DNA of 14,078 nt from DATKCA01 sp035544675 (GTDB taxonomy: Bacteria; Acidobacteriota; Thermoanaerobaculia; Gp7-AA8), in the NCBI GenBank assembly GCA_035544675.1, contig DATKCA010000009.1, forward strand, positions 1 through 14,078, in the 5' to 3' direction. Numbering within the stretch: position 1 is the stretch's first letter; every line of letters starts with the position of its first letter. Position numbers and translations under genes: made by a program. A model generated the notes under the pieces. The model searched no databases. It had not been told where the DNA came from and worked only from the letters and a program-made list of their open reading frames with translations. Positions 5,996-14,078 of the stretch are shown piece by piece.

Positions 5996-6970
5996 AGGCA
6001 CCACGACGCCCTTCGGGCCGGCGCGATCGGTGAGAGGCGCCGCCACGGGCGTGCGCGCACCGCGCCACCTGTCGATCAAGGCCCAGTACACGCTGACCGA
6101 GCGCTCGGCCACCCACAGCGGTGCGAAGAGGCAGGTGTGAAGCGGGAAGAATTTACCGGCGCCGGCGCGGCCCTTCGCCGCGAGGAGCACTGAGGCGAAG
6201 CCGATGATGCCGGCGCAGCCGGCCGCGGCCTCCACTCCTCCCACGAGGGCCGCGAGAAGAACCAGCGGCAGCAGCATGGCGAAGAACGCCGTCTTGAGCG
6301 GCAGCACGAAGTCGGCCGCTGCCTCGAGGGCGCGCCTCCTCCACCAGCGATCGAGCTGGGGCGGCTCCCGCCGTATGAAGAGCCCGCGCGCACCATAGAG
6401 ATCGGTGCCCTGGCTCAGGAACCGGCGAGCCTCCGGGTCGCCCGAGCGCTCTTCATATTCGAGCAGCGGACGGTAGGCCGAGCAGCGCAGGGCGAACGTC
6501 GAGAGGACCTGACCGGGCTGCTCGATGCCGCGGTGCAGGAGAATGCGTCCGGCGTCGATCCCGCTCCACCAGCTCGTGGGGCTCACGTATTCGTCAGGCT
6601 CCACGACCTCGTGCTTCTCCAGAAGAGCGCAGAGCATCGTGATGTCGTCCGCGGTGCATCGTGTGTCGGATCCGGCCACGATCACCTTCTCGCACGCCGC
6701 CAGGTCGACCGCGGCCCGGACCAGATCGACCTGGCCGCCGGCCCGCCGGTGGCGAGGCTGCGCCGGGACGTGCCGTCCCACCCATCGCAGCACCCGGCCG
6801 TTCGCTTCGAATTGCTCGGGGGGGGAACCGTCGACGATGAGCACATCGCAGCCCGCAAGGCCGACGGTGGAAAGATAGGCGGCCAGCACCGCCACATCCG
6901 CGGGGCTCTCCCCCGCGTCGATCGCCACCGCGTAACTGCACCACCGGGCGCGCCGGGCCCTGCATGTCAT
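5984..6970 (-). CDS. Glycosyltransferase family 2-like membrane protein
   Basis: A 328-residue protein with an N-terminal GT-A-like domain and a membrane C-terminus. YAVAIDAGESPADVAVLAAYL and CDVLIVDGSPPEQF (about 41-54) resemble the GT2 nucleotide-binding strand with its V-D-x-S element. VIVAGSDTRCTADDI (about 96-110) is at the place of the metal-binding acidic motif. PTSWWSGIDAGRILLHRG (131-148) resembles the acceptor region of this class. Hydrophobic stretches at about 223-243, 246-264 and 275-298 are predicted membrane helices, ending in CLFAPLWVAERSVSVYWAL. It probably transfers a sugar to a lipid or polysaccharide at the inner membrane face; donor and acceptor are unknown. The ATG at 6970 has GGGGGA (complement of 6976-6981) five bases upstream. 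The last codons and the stop come from a heptamer repeat, so the natural C-terminus may have been altered by repeat insertion. Confidence 0.7.
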   Translation of the reverse strand: MTCRARRARWCSYAVAIDAGESPADVAVLAAYLSTVGLAGCDVLIVDGSPPEQFEANGRVLRWVGRHVPAQPRHRRAGGQVDLVRAAVDLAACEKVIVAGSDTRCTADDITMLCALLEKHEVVEPDEYVSPTSWWSGIDAGRILLHRGIEQPGQVLSTFALRCSAYRPLLEYEERSGDPEARRFLSQGTDLYGARGLFIRREPPQLDRWWRRRALEAAADFVLPLKTAFFAMLLPLVLLAALVGGVEAAAGCAGIIGFASVLLAAKGRAGAGKFFPLHTCLFAPLWVAERSVSVYWALIDRWRGARTPVAAPLTDRAGPKGVVVPGNR

Positions 6971-7010
6971 GGCTGTCCCCCGGGAGTAGCGAGCGGTATG
7001 CCACTTCCGG

Positions 7011-7109
7011 TTAGTCGTTAGTCGTTAGTCGTTAGGCCTTAGGAGAGACCGTCCTCCTAACGCCCAAGGCCTAAGGACTAAGGACTAAGGACTAAGGACT
7101 AAGGACTAA
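7011..7109. repeat. Inverted pair of heptamer arrays: TTAGTCG x3, TTAGGCC, TTAGGAG / CTCCTAA ... GGCCTAA, GGACTAA x5
   Basis: The left arm has five units (7011-7045). After 8 bp (7046-7053) the right arm runs CTCCTAA (7054-7060), one degenerate unit (7061-7067), GGCCTAA (7068-7074), then five GGACTAA (7075-7109). TTAGGAG pairs exactly with CTCCTAA and TTAGGCC with GGCCTAA. Each TTAGTCG pairs at six of seven bases with GGACTAA, giving a long imperfect hairpin with one 7-nt bulge. It fills most of the divergent gap between the glycosyltransferase and glgX. Confidence 0.9.
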
Positions 7110-7114
7110 AGTGG

Positions 7115-7120
7115 CACAAT
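7115..7120 (+). promoter_or_regulatory. Candidate -10 box of glgX
   Basis: CACAAT lies 27 bases before the ATG at 7148, immediately after the heptamer hairpin. If used, the repeat array would occupy the -35 and upstream region. No good -35 and no strong Shine-Dalgarno are visible. Confidence 0.2.
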
Positions 7121-7147
7121 CTCGGCACGGCCCTCCACACCGCACGC

Positions 7148-9274
<2,127 letters not shown>

Positions 9275-9322
9275 AATCCCCTTCGAAACGCGCCGCCCTC
9301 CCGCGCGTCTCAAACACGAGAC

Positions 9323-10051
9323 ATGAAGAACTCCTACGTTCAGGCTCTGATCATCATCGTCGCCGCGGCTGTGCTGGCCCTGGCGTCGAACGCGATGGCG
9401 GGACGGCAGCGCAAGCTCGTCCTGCCCGGCTACTACCCGGCCGCGCTGACGGTGCCGCCGCGCGTGGTCGAGACGCCCCCGGCGGCTGGCGAGACCGTTG
9501 GGGGGCCGTCCTCACCCTCGCCTGGGCAGACCGAGACCTTTGGGGCGCCGGTGTCCTCACCGGCGCCTGGCGGAACCACCCCTCCCGCCCCAAGCGCCGC
9601 CAGGAATGGCGGCGCTCCACAGAAGCCGGCGGGCGCCCCACAGATGCCGGCGCCGGTGAACCTGCTGGAGCGCTTTCCGCCTCACCCTGACAAGCCGTAC
9701 GTCGAGATCGGCGGGGACGCCGTCGCGCTCCTCCACGCCAACGGAGCGCTCTTTCTCGACGCCCGCCGCACCTCGGTCTTCGAGGAGGGACACATCGCCG
9801 GGGCACGGCCATTCTCGGTGTGGGAGAGCGACGTCGACGAGAAGGTGAACAGGCTCTTCGAAGAACGGGGCGATCCGGACCAGCAGCTGCAGCCGATCGT
9901 CATCTACTGCTCGGGCGGAGCGTGCGAGGACTCGCACATGCTGGCCCAGAAGCTGTGGGGCGTGCAGTTCAACAACGTCCTCGTCTACAGCGACGGGTAT
10001 CCCGACTGGCTGAAGCGCTCCGGCGCGGTGCGGAAGGGCGGCACGCCATGA
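9323..10051 (+). CDS. Membrane-anchored rhodanese-like protein with Pro-rich linker
   Basis: A 242-residue protein. Residues 5-26 (YVQALIIIVAAAVLALASNAMA) form a signal anchor or signal peptide with a possible AMA cleavage site, so the rest is probably outside the cytoplasm. Residues about 45-112 are a Pro/Ala/Gly/Ser linker. The rhodanese domain (about 125-240) shows ALFLDARRTSVFEEGHIAGA, the usual acidic strand and GHI motif, then VIYCSGGACEDS with active-site Cys196 (nominal CSGGAC loop rather than the common CxxxxR), and YSDGYPDW near the end. Rhodaneses carry persulfide sulfur or act in thiol redox. The stop overlaps the next start (ATGA), so it is translationally coupled to the MauE-like protein; this pairing suggests envelope thiol/disulfide or sulfur-transfer work. 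The linker is partly made of copies of a palindromic DNA repeat (9498-9567 and 9593-9616). Function beyond the fold is inferred. Confidence 0.82.
   Translation: MKNSYVQALIIIVAAAVLALASNAMAGRQRKLVLPGYYPAALTVPPRVVETPPAAGETVGGPSSPSPGQTETFGAPVSSPAPGGTTPPAPSAARNGGAPQKPAGAPQMPAPVNLLERFPPHPDKPYVEIGGDAVALLHANGALFLDARRTSVFEEGHIAGARPFSVWESDVDEKVNRLFEERGDPDQQLQPIVIYCSGGACEDSHMLAQKLWGVQFNNVLVYSDGYPDWLKRSGAVRKGGTP
9498..9616. repeat. Palindromic repeat copies inside the rhodanese linker
   Basis: A perfect hairpin GGCGCCGGTG-TCCT-CACCGGCGCC lies at 9544-9567, and a second perfect hairpin AGCGCCGCC-AGGAAT-GGCGGCGCT at 9593-9616, followed by CCAC. A decayed copy precedes them at 9498-9525 (TTGGGG...GTCCTCACC...GCCTGG). 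The segment 9542-9567 matches 13295-13320 in the peptidase gene at 24 of 26 positions and encodes the same peptide GAPVSSPAP. The ends match the palindrome at 4680-4725. Confidence 0.8.
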
Positions 10052-10545
10052 AGTTCCTCACCTCACCGTGGCTGACCATCCGCGTGCAGCTCGCGCTTGG
10101 CGCGATCTTCGTCGCCGCCGCGCTGCCGAAGATCGCCGATCCCCCTTCGTTCGCCCACATGGTCTACAACTACCGGGTGCTGCCGGGCGGGCTGGTGAAT
10201 ATCACCGCGCTGCTCATGCCGTGGGTGGAGATCATCGCCGGCATGGCCCTGATCGTTGGAGTGTGGACGCGGCCGGCGCGGAACCTCATCGCGGCGATGC
10301 TGGTGGTGTTCATCGTGGCCATTGCCTTCAATCTCATGCGGGACAACGCCATCGACTGCGGCTGCTTCGATCTCAGCGCGGCCGGCAGGACGCACGAAGA
10401 ACGGCTGACGGACATGCGCTGGGTGATCATCCGCGACATCGGCATGCTGATGATGGTCGCGCAGCTCTCGCTGGCGTCACGGGTCCGCAACGGAGAAGTC
10501 ACGCCCGCGGCGGAAGAAGCCGGGCTCGACGTCCGCCTGGCGTGA
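10048..10545 (+). CDS. MauE/DoxX family redox-associated membrane protein
   Basis: A 165-residue four-helix membrane protein. Hydrophobic segments are at about 12-28, 50-70, 78-97 and 125-143. The segment LALGAIFVAAALPKIADPPSFAHMVYNYRVLP is the typical MauE/DoxX first helix and loop (given here as LALGAIFVAAALPKIADP and FAHMVYNYRVLP). The DCGCFD motif (103-108, Cys104 and Cys106) is the paired-cysteine site seen in MauE-type proteins. MauE is needed for disulfide-rich methylamine dehydrogenase maturation, and the wider family is linked to disulfide or quinone redox. The ATG at 10048 overlaps the rhodanese stop (ATGA), the clearest start by coupling; an earlier in-frame ATG at 9820 would read through the rhodanese domain. 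No mau structural genes are near, so it is not a methylamine system. A role with the rhodanese in envelope thiol redox is inferred. Confidence 0.85.
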   Translation: MKFLTSPWLTIRVQLALGAIFVAAALPKIADPPSFAHMVYNYRVLPGGLVNITALLMPWVEIIAGMALIVGVWTRPARNLIAAMLVVFIVAIAFNLMRDNAIDCGCFDLSAAGRTHEERLTDMRWVIIRDIGMLMMVAQLSLASRVRNGEVTPAAEEAGLDVRLA

Positions 10546-10546
10546 G

Positions 10547-10552
10547 TACAAT
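10547..10552 (+). promoter_or_regulatory. Candidate -10 box of the M16C peptidase gene
   Basis: TACAAT immediately follows the MauE stop and ends 18 bases before the ATG at 10571. The -35 region is poor (CTCGAC at 10525-10530). It may allow separate transcription of the peptidase. Confidence 0.3.
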
Positions 10553-10555
10553 CTC

Positions 10556-10567
10556 TCCTCCGGAGGA
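10556..10567 (+). promoter_or_regulatory. Shine-Dalgarno embedded in a perfect 12-bp palindrome
   Basis: TCCTCCGGAGGA contains GGAGGA three bases before the ATG of the peptidase gene, preceded by its exact complement. It is the strongest ribosome binding site on the + strand in this window. The palindrome has no loop, so intramolecular masking needs opening of the central pairs; a regulatory role is speculative. Confidence 0.55.
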
Positions 10568-10570
10568 ACG

Positions 10571-13500
10571 ATGCGCCTCGCAACCTCTCTGCTGCTGATG
10601 ACGATCACGACCACCACGACATTCGCCGCCGAGGCCAGGCTCGACAAGCTCTCTGCGGGACAGAGCGTGAGCGACTTCAAGGTCGCGTCGATCTACCTCA
10701 ACGACGCCGGCAAGCCGATGGGCGCGCGCTTCGTGCACAAGCGCAGCGGCTTCACGCTCGATGTGCTGCAGATCGAGTCCGTCCCGCAGGGATACACGTG
10801 GGTCAACAGCATCCCCGTCTCCGACCAGGGCGAGCCGCACACCCAGGAGCACCTCCTTCTCGGCAAAGGCACCACCGGACGGGCCTTCGCCAGCCTCGAC
10901 ACGATGTGGCTGTCCGCGTCGACGGCGTTCACGCAGCAGTGGCGAACGAGCTATCACTTCAACACGGCGGCCGGTCCCGACGTGTTCTTCGACCTCTTCG
11001 CGGCCGAGCTCAACGCCATGCTGAACCCGAATTACACGGACGAGGAGATCCGGCGCGAGGTGCGGAACTTCGGCGTCACGAAGGATCCGGACGGCAAGCT
11101 GCGGCTCGAGGAGAAGGGATCCGTCTACAACGAGATGGTCAGCTCCACAGGCAATCCGTACCGCCAGCTTTTCCGCGCGGCCGGGCATCTCATCCACGGC
11201 CCGCAGCATCCGCTCGCGTACAACTCCGGCGGCGAGCCGTCCGGCATCCGCACGATGAAGCCGGAAGACATCCGCAACTTCCACAAGGCGAGCTATTACC
11301 TGGCCAACATGGGGACGATCGTGTCGTTCCCGAAAAGCGTACCGCTGGGAACGATCCTCGCGCGCACCGACGCGATCCTCGACAAGCTCCAGCCGAAGCA
11401 GGAAACGCGCAAGGCCCAGTCGCTGGCCAGCCTGCCGGAGCCGAAGCCGGCGCGCGCGGGCACGATCGCGTACGCGGAGTACCCGCACCGCAATGACCAG
11501 CAACCGAGTCCGATGGCCCTCTTGTGGCCGGCCACGCGCCGTCTCGACGCGAACGAGAAGGTTCTGGCCGACCTCTTCTTCCAGAACATCGCCGGCGATC
11601 CGACCACGAATCTCTACAAGCTGTTCATCGACAGCAAGACGCGGCGCCTGGACGTCGGCGCGAAGCAGCTCTTCACGTCGGTGGCCGATGAGGATGGGCA
11701 TCCTGTCTATGTGGCGTTCACCGATGTGGCGCCGGCCAACTTCACGGACGAGAAGCTCTCCGCCGTCCGGACCCTGGTCGTGGAGGAGATCCGGCGCATC
11801 GCCTCGTTCCCGGACGGATCGGCGGAGCTGAAGGAGTTCAACAGCCGGATCGCCAGCCGCGTCACCGAGCTGCAGCGCGATCTCGCCAAGTTCGTGAACT
11901 CGCCGCCGGGGTTCGGATTCCGCGGCGGCAATTCCGCGTGGATGGACCATCTGCTCTATCTCGAAAAGACGGCCGAGACGAAGAAGTCCGTGACGATGAA
12001 GCCGCAGATCGCGTTCGTGGAGAAGCTGCTGGCGGACGACACGAACTTCTGGCGCGACTACCTGACGAAATGGCAGATCACCGGTGTCACCCCGTATGCC
12101 GTCGCATCCCGTCCCAGTCCCGCCCTGATTCAGCGCGAGGAGGCGGAACGCGTCGCCCGCGCCGATGCCGAGGCGGCCAATCTCGCCCAGACTTACGGAC
12201 TCACCGATCTCCAGGAAGCCCTCCGCCGTTATCAGGCCGAATACGACACCGCATCGGCCCTGATCGAAGAGGGGGCGAAAAACGTCAAGCGGCCGGAGTT
12301 CGTCAAGAGTCCCCCCATGACGCTGGACGAGCCACTGCAGTACGAGGTCCGCACGGCCGGCGGCGTGCCGCTCGTCTCCTCGCGGTTCGACAACATGACC
12401 AGCGGGATGCTCGGCATCGCCTTGCGCGTGAACAGCGTCCCGGTGAACCGGCTGCGGTACCTCTCACTCATGCCCCAACTGCTGACGCGGGTGGGGGTGA
12501 TCGAGAACGGGCGTCCCGTTCCGTACGAGGAGATGAGCGAGCGGCTGCGCAACGAAGTCCTGTCGCTGAACGCCAACTTCACGACCAATCCCCGCACCGG
12601 GCGCGTCGAGCTCGTCGCGCGCGGCGCGGGGATCGGCCCCCAGGAGGTACGGCGGGCCATCGACTGGATGACGCTCGTGCTCCACAGCCCCGACTGGCGG
12701 CCCGAGAACCTGCCGCGCATCCGCGACGTCGTCGATCAGGCCCTGAGCAGTCTGCGCAACACCATGCAGGGCTCCGAAGAGTCGTGGGTGAACAATCCGG
12801 CCAATGCGTACCGGAGGCAGGGCAATCCATGGTTCCTGGCGGCGGACTCTTTCCTCACCCGTTCCCATAGCGCGCTCCGGCTCCGCTGGGAGTTGCGCGA
12901 TGCCGAGAAAGCGGACGACGAGGCGCTGGCGAGGTTCTTCCGTGAGCTGGCCGCCGCCGGCACAAAGCCGCGCGCGGAGCTGACGAAGACCCTGGCCTCC
13001 CCTCCCCCCTCCTACCTCTCCGCCGCCGCGCGCACGATTGCCTCCGACGTGATGAAGGACCTCGACCTCGCTCTCATCGAGATCCCTGACAGCAGTCTGG
13101 CCGGAGACTGGGCGTATCTCACGGCCGCGCTGCACAGCGACCTGCTCACCCCCGCATCGCAGACGTTGCAGAACCTCGACGCCGTCCGCCGGCAGATCCT
13201 GATGCAGGGGAACGCCAGGATGTTCCAGGTCGGCTCGAGCACGATGGAGAAGACGCTGGCGGACAACGTGACGGCGTTCGCCGCCAGGCTCGATGGAGCG
13301 CCGGTGTCCTCACCCGCGCCGGTGACGACACCGCCGCTCCACGTCAACTCCCGCCTCCTCGACCGTGACGCCACCGCGAAGACCGTCGTCCACACCGGCT
13401 TCGTCGCCCCGAACATGAAAGGCGGCGTGATCATCACCTCGGTTCCCAGCGCGCATTACTCCGATCACGACGATCGCGACAAACAGCTCGACTTCCTGAC

Positions 13501-14068
13501 CACTCGGCTCTATTCCGGTTACGGCGCGCACGGGGTCTTCCTCAAGACGATCGGCGCCGGTCTCGCCTACAGCAACGGCATCCGCGGCGGAGTCGGCGCG
13601 GGCCGCGTCGGCTACTACGCGGAGCGGACGCCGGAACTGCCGCAGACCGTGCGGTTCGTCATCGACGAGATCAGGGGCGGCAAGCCCGACCCCCAGCTGG
13701 CCGATTACGCCGTGGCGCAGGCGTTCAGCGAGAACCGCGCCGCGGCGTCCTACGAGGGGCGGGCGGAAGGGATGGCCGCCGATCTGGCCGACAAGCAGCC
13801 GGCGGACATGGTCCGCAAGTTCCGCCAGTCGGTTCTGCAACTGCGCAAGGATCCGAAGCTCGCCGATCAGCTCTTCGCGCGGAAGGACGCCGTGCACGGA
13901 CGCTTCATCCCCGGCTACTCCGGCAAGCCCAGCAGCGCCGAGGACGGCGTCTACTTCGTGATCGGTCCGGACAAGCAGCTCGACGCGTGGGAGCAGCATC
14001 TGCGCGCAACCGAAGGGGGGGAGAGCCGGCTGTTCAGGCTCTACGGAAGGGACTTCTGGATGCCGTAG
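10571..14068 (+). CDS. Secreted M16C (PreP-like) zinc metallopeptidase
   Basis: A 1165-residue protein with an N-terminal signal peptide (MRLATSLLLMTITTTTTFAA, cleavage likely near 20-22). The inverted zinc motif H90-T-Q-E93-H94 (VSDQGEPHTQEHLLLGKGT) has His90 and His94 as ligands and Glu93 as base. Glu188 in KGSVYNEM is the likely third ligand, at the distance seen in presequence-protease (PreP/Cym1/falcilysin) enzymes. HPLAYNSGGEPSGI (213-226) is also PreP-like. The length fits a single chain with both halves of the closed chamber, as in M16C; these degrade unstructured peptides. The C-terminal half includes GFVAPNMKGGVIIT and a YSGYGAHGVFLKTIGAGLAYSNG-type glycine-rich block. Residues 909-917 GAPVSSPAP come from a palindromic DNA repeat shared with the rhodanese gene and lie in a linker before the last domain. 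A good Shine-Dalgarno supports the ATG. Likely periplasmic peptide disposal, inferred. Confidence 0.85.
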   Translation: MRLATSLLLMTITTTTTFAAEARLDKLSAGQSVSDFKVASIYLNDAGKPMGARFVHKRSGFTLDVLQIESVPQGYTWVNSIPVSDQGEPHTQEHLLLGKGTTGRAFASLDTMWLSASTAFTQQWRTSYHFNTAAGPDVFFDLFAAELNAMLNPNYTDEEIRREVRNFGVTKDPDGKLRLEEKGSVYNEMVSSTGNPYRQLFRAAGHLIHGPQHPLAYNSGGEPSGIRTMKPEDIRNFHKASYYLANMGTIVSFPKSVPLGTILARTDAILDKLQPKQETRKAQSLASLPEPKPARAGTIAYAEYPHRNDQQPSPMALLWPATRRLDANEKVLADLFFQNIAGDPTTNLYKLFIDSKTRRLDVGAKQLFTSVADEDGHPVYVAFTDVAPANFTDEKLSAVRTLVVEEIRRIASFPDGSAELKEFNSRIASRVTELQRDLAKFVNSPPGFGFRGGNSAWMDHLLYLEKTAETKKSVTMKPQIAFVEKLLADDTNFWRDYLTKWQITGVTPYAVASRPSPALIQREEAERVARADAEAANLAQTYGLTDLQEALRRYQAEYDTASALIEEGAKNVKRPEFVKSPPMTLDEPLQYEVRTAGGVPLVSSRFDNMTSGMLGIALRVNSVPVNRLRYLSLMPQLLTRVGVIENGRPVPYEEMSERLRNEVLSLNANFTTNPRTGRVELVARGAGIGPQEVRRAIDWMTLVLHSPDWRPENLPRIRDVVDQALSSLRNTMQGSEESWVNNPANAYRRQGNPWFLAADSFLTRSHSALRLRWELRDAEKADDEALARFFRELAAAGTKPRAELTKTLASPPPSYLSAAARTIASDVMKDLDLALIEIPDSSLAGDWAYLTAALHSDLLTPASQTLQNLDAVRRQILMQGNARMFQVGSSTMEKTLADNVTAFAARLDGAPVSSPAPVTTPPLHVNSRLLDRDATAKTVVHTGFVAPNMKGGVIITSVPSAHYSDHDDRDKQLDFLTTRLYSGYGAHGVFLKTIGAGLAYSNGIRGGVGAGRVGYYAERTPELPQTVRFVIDEIRGGKPDPQLADYAVAQAFSENRAAASYEGRAEGMAADLADKQPADMVRKFRQSVLQLRKDPKLADQLFARKDAVHGRFIPGYSGKPSSAEDGVYFVIGPDKQLDAWEQHLRATEGGESRLFRLYGRDFWMP
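13295..13337. repeat. Palindromic repeat copy inside the peptidase gene
   Basis: The segment 13295-13320 begins GGAGCGCCGGTGTCCTCACC and matches 9542-9567 at 24 of 26 bases. It continues as CCGGTGACGACACCGCCGCT followed by CCAC, so the element has the same GGAGCG...CGCTCC ends as the palindrome at 4680-4725. It is read in the same frame as in the rhodanese gene and gives the same nine residues. Confidence 0.75.
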
Positions 14069-14078
14069 TGGAGCAGGG

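Noticed and set aside
7011..7109. CRISPR array
   Set aside because: The units are 7 bp without spacers and no cas genes are present.
9820..10047. ATG at 9820 as start of the MauE-like gene
   Set aside because: It would run through the rhodanese active-site region in another frame; the membrane protein starts naturally at 10048.
10048..10545. Methylamine utilisation operon
   Set aside because: Only a MauE-like protein is present; no methylamine dehydrogenase subunits or other mau genes are in view.
10499..11950. 483-codon minus-strand frame opposite the peptidase gene
   Set aside because: It overlaps the HTQEH-containing domain of the M16C protein and has Arg/Val-rich shadow composition.

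Overview
This is a GC-rich bacterial chromosome segment, densely packed and without tRNA, rRNA, CRISPR, transposase or phage genes. The gene mix (a DHH exopolyphosphatase-like protein, a GH63-type glucosidase, GlgX, an RsmE of the 'MNLVLL' clade, a rhodanese/MauE pair and a large secreted M16C peptidase) together with heptameric repeats between genes suggests an Acidobacteriota-like organism. That placement is an impression from protein and repeat style, not a proven assignment.

Layout: (1) 1-832, + strand: the 3' end of an isocitrate lyase/PEP mutase family gene overlaps by ATGA with a PaaI-type hotdog thioesterase. (2) 866-1771, - strand: DHH phosphoesterase, convergent with the thioesterase and divergent from (3) 1853-4660, + strand: a 935-residue GH63/MGH1-type glucosidase. 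(4) 4725-5432, - strand: 16S rRNA m3U1498 methyltransferase RsmE, divergent across 26 bp from (5) 5459-5800, + strand: a single-domain STAS protein. (6) 5984-6970, - strand: a membrane glycosyltransferase-2-like protein. (7) 7148-14068, + strand: GlgX, then a membrane-anchored rhodanese overlapping a MauE/DoxX-like protein, then a secreted M16C zinc peptidase that ends 10 bp before the window does.

Functional themes: storage polymers (DHH exopolyphosphatase-like protein, GH63 glucosidase, GlgX) and envelope redox/proteolysis (rhodanese-MauE, M16C). Most genes look like ordinary housekeeping or accessory genes.

The unusual material lies between the genes and in two low-complexity linkers. There are several families of 7-bp tandem repeats (GGACTAA/TTAGTCC, GGTAACC/GGAAACC, TTCATCC, GGGCTCA), and three stop codons lie inside repeat units. 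There is also a dispersed palindromic element with GGAGCGCC ends. It forms a strong hairpin between two convergent genes and occurs in frame inside two unrelated proteins, encoding the same peptide GAPVSSPAP in both. All three convergent gene junctions carry such repeats; the two short divergent junctions (26 and 81 bp) carry none.
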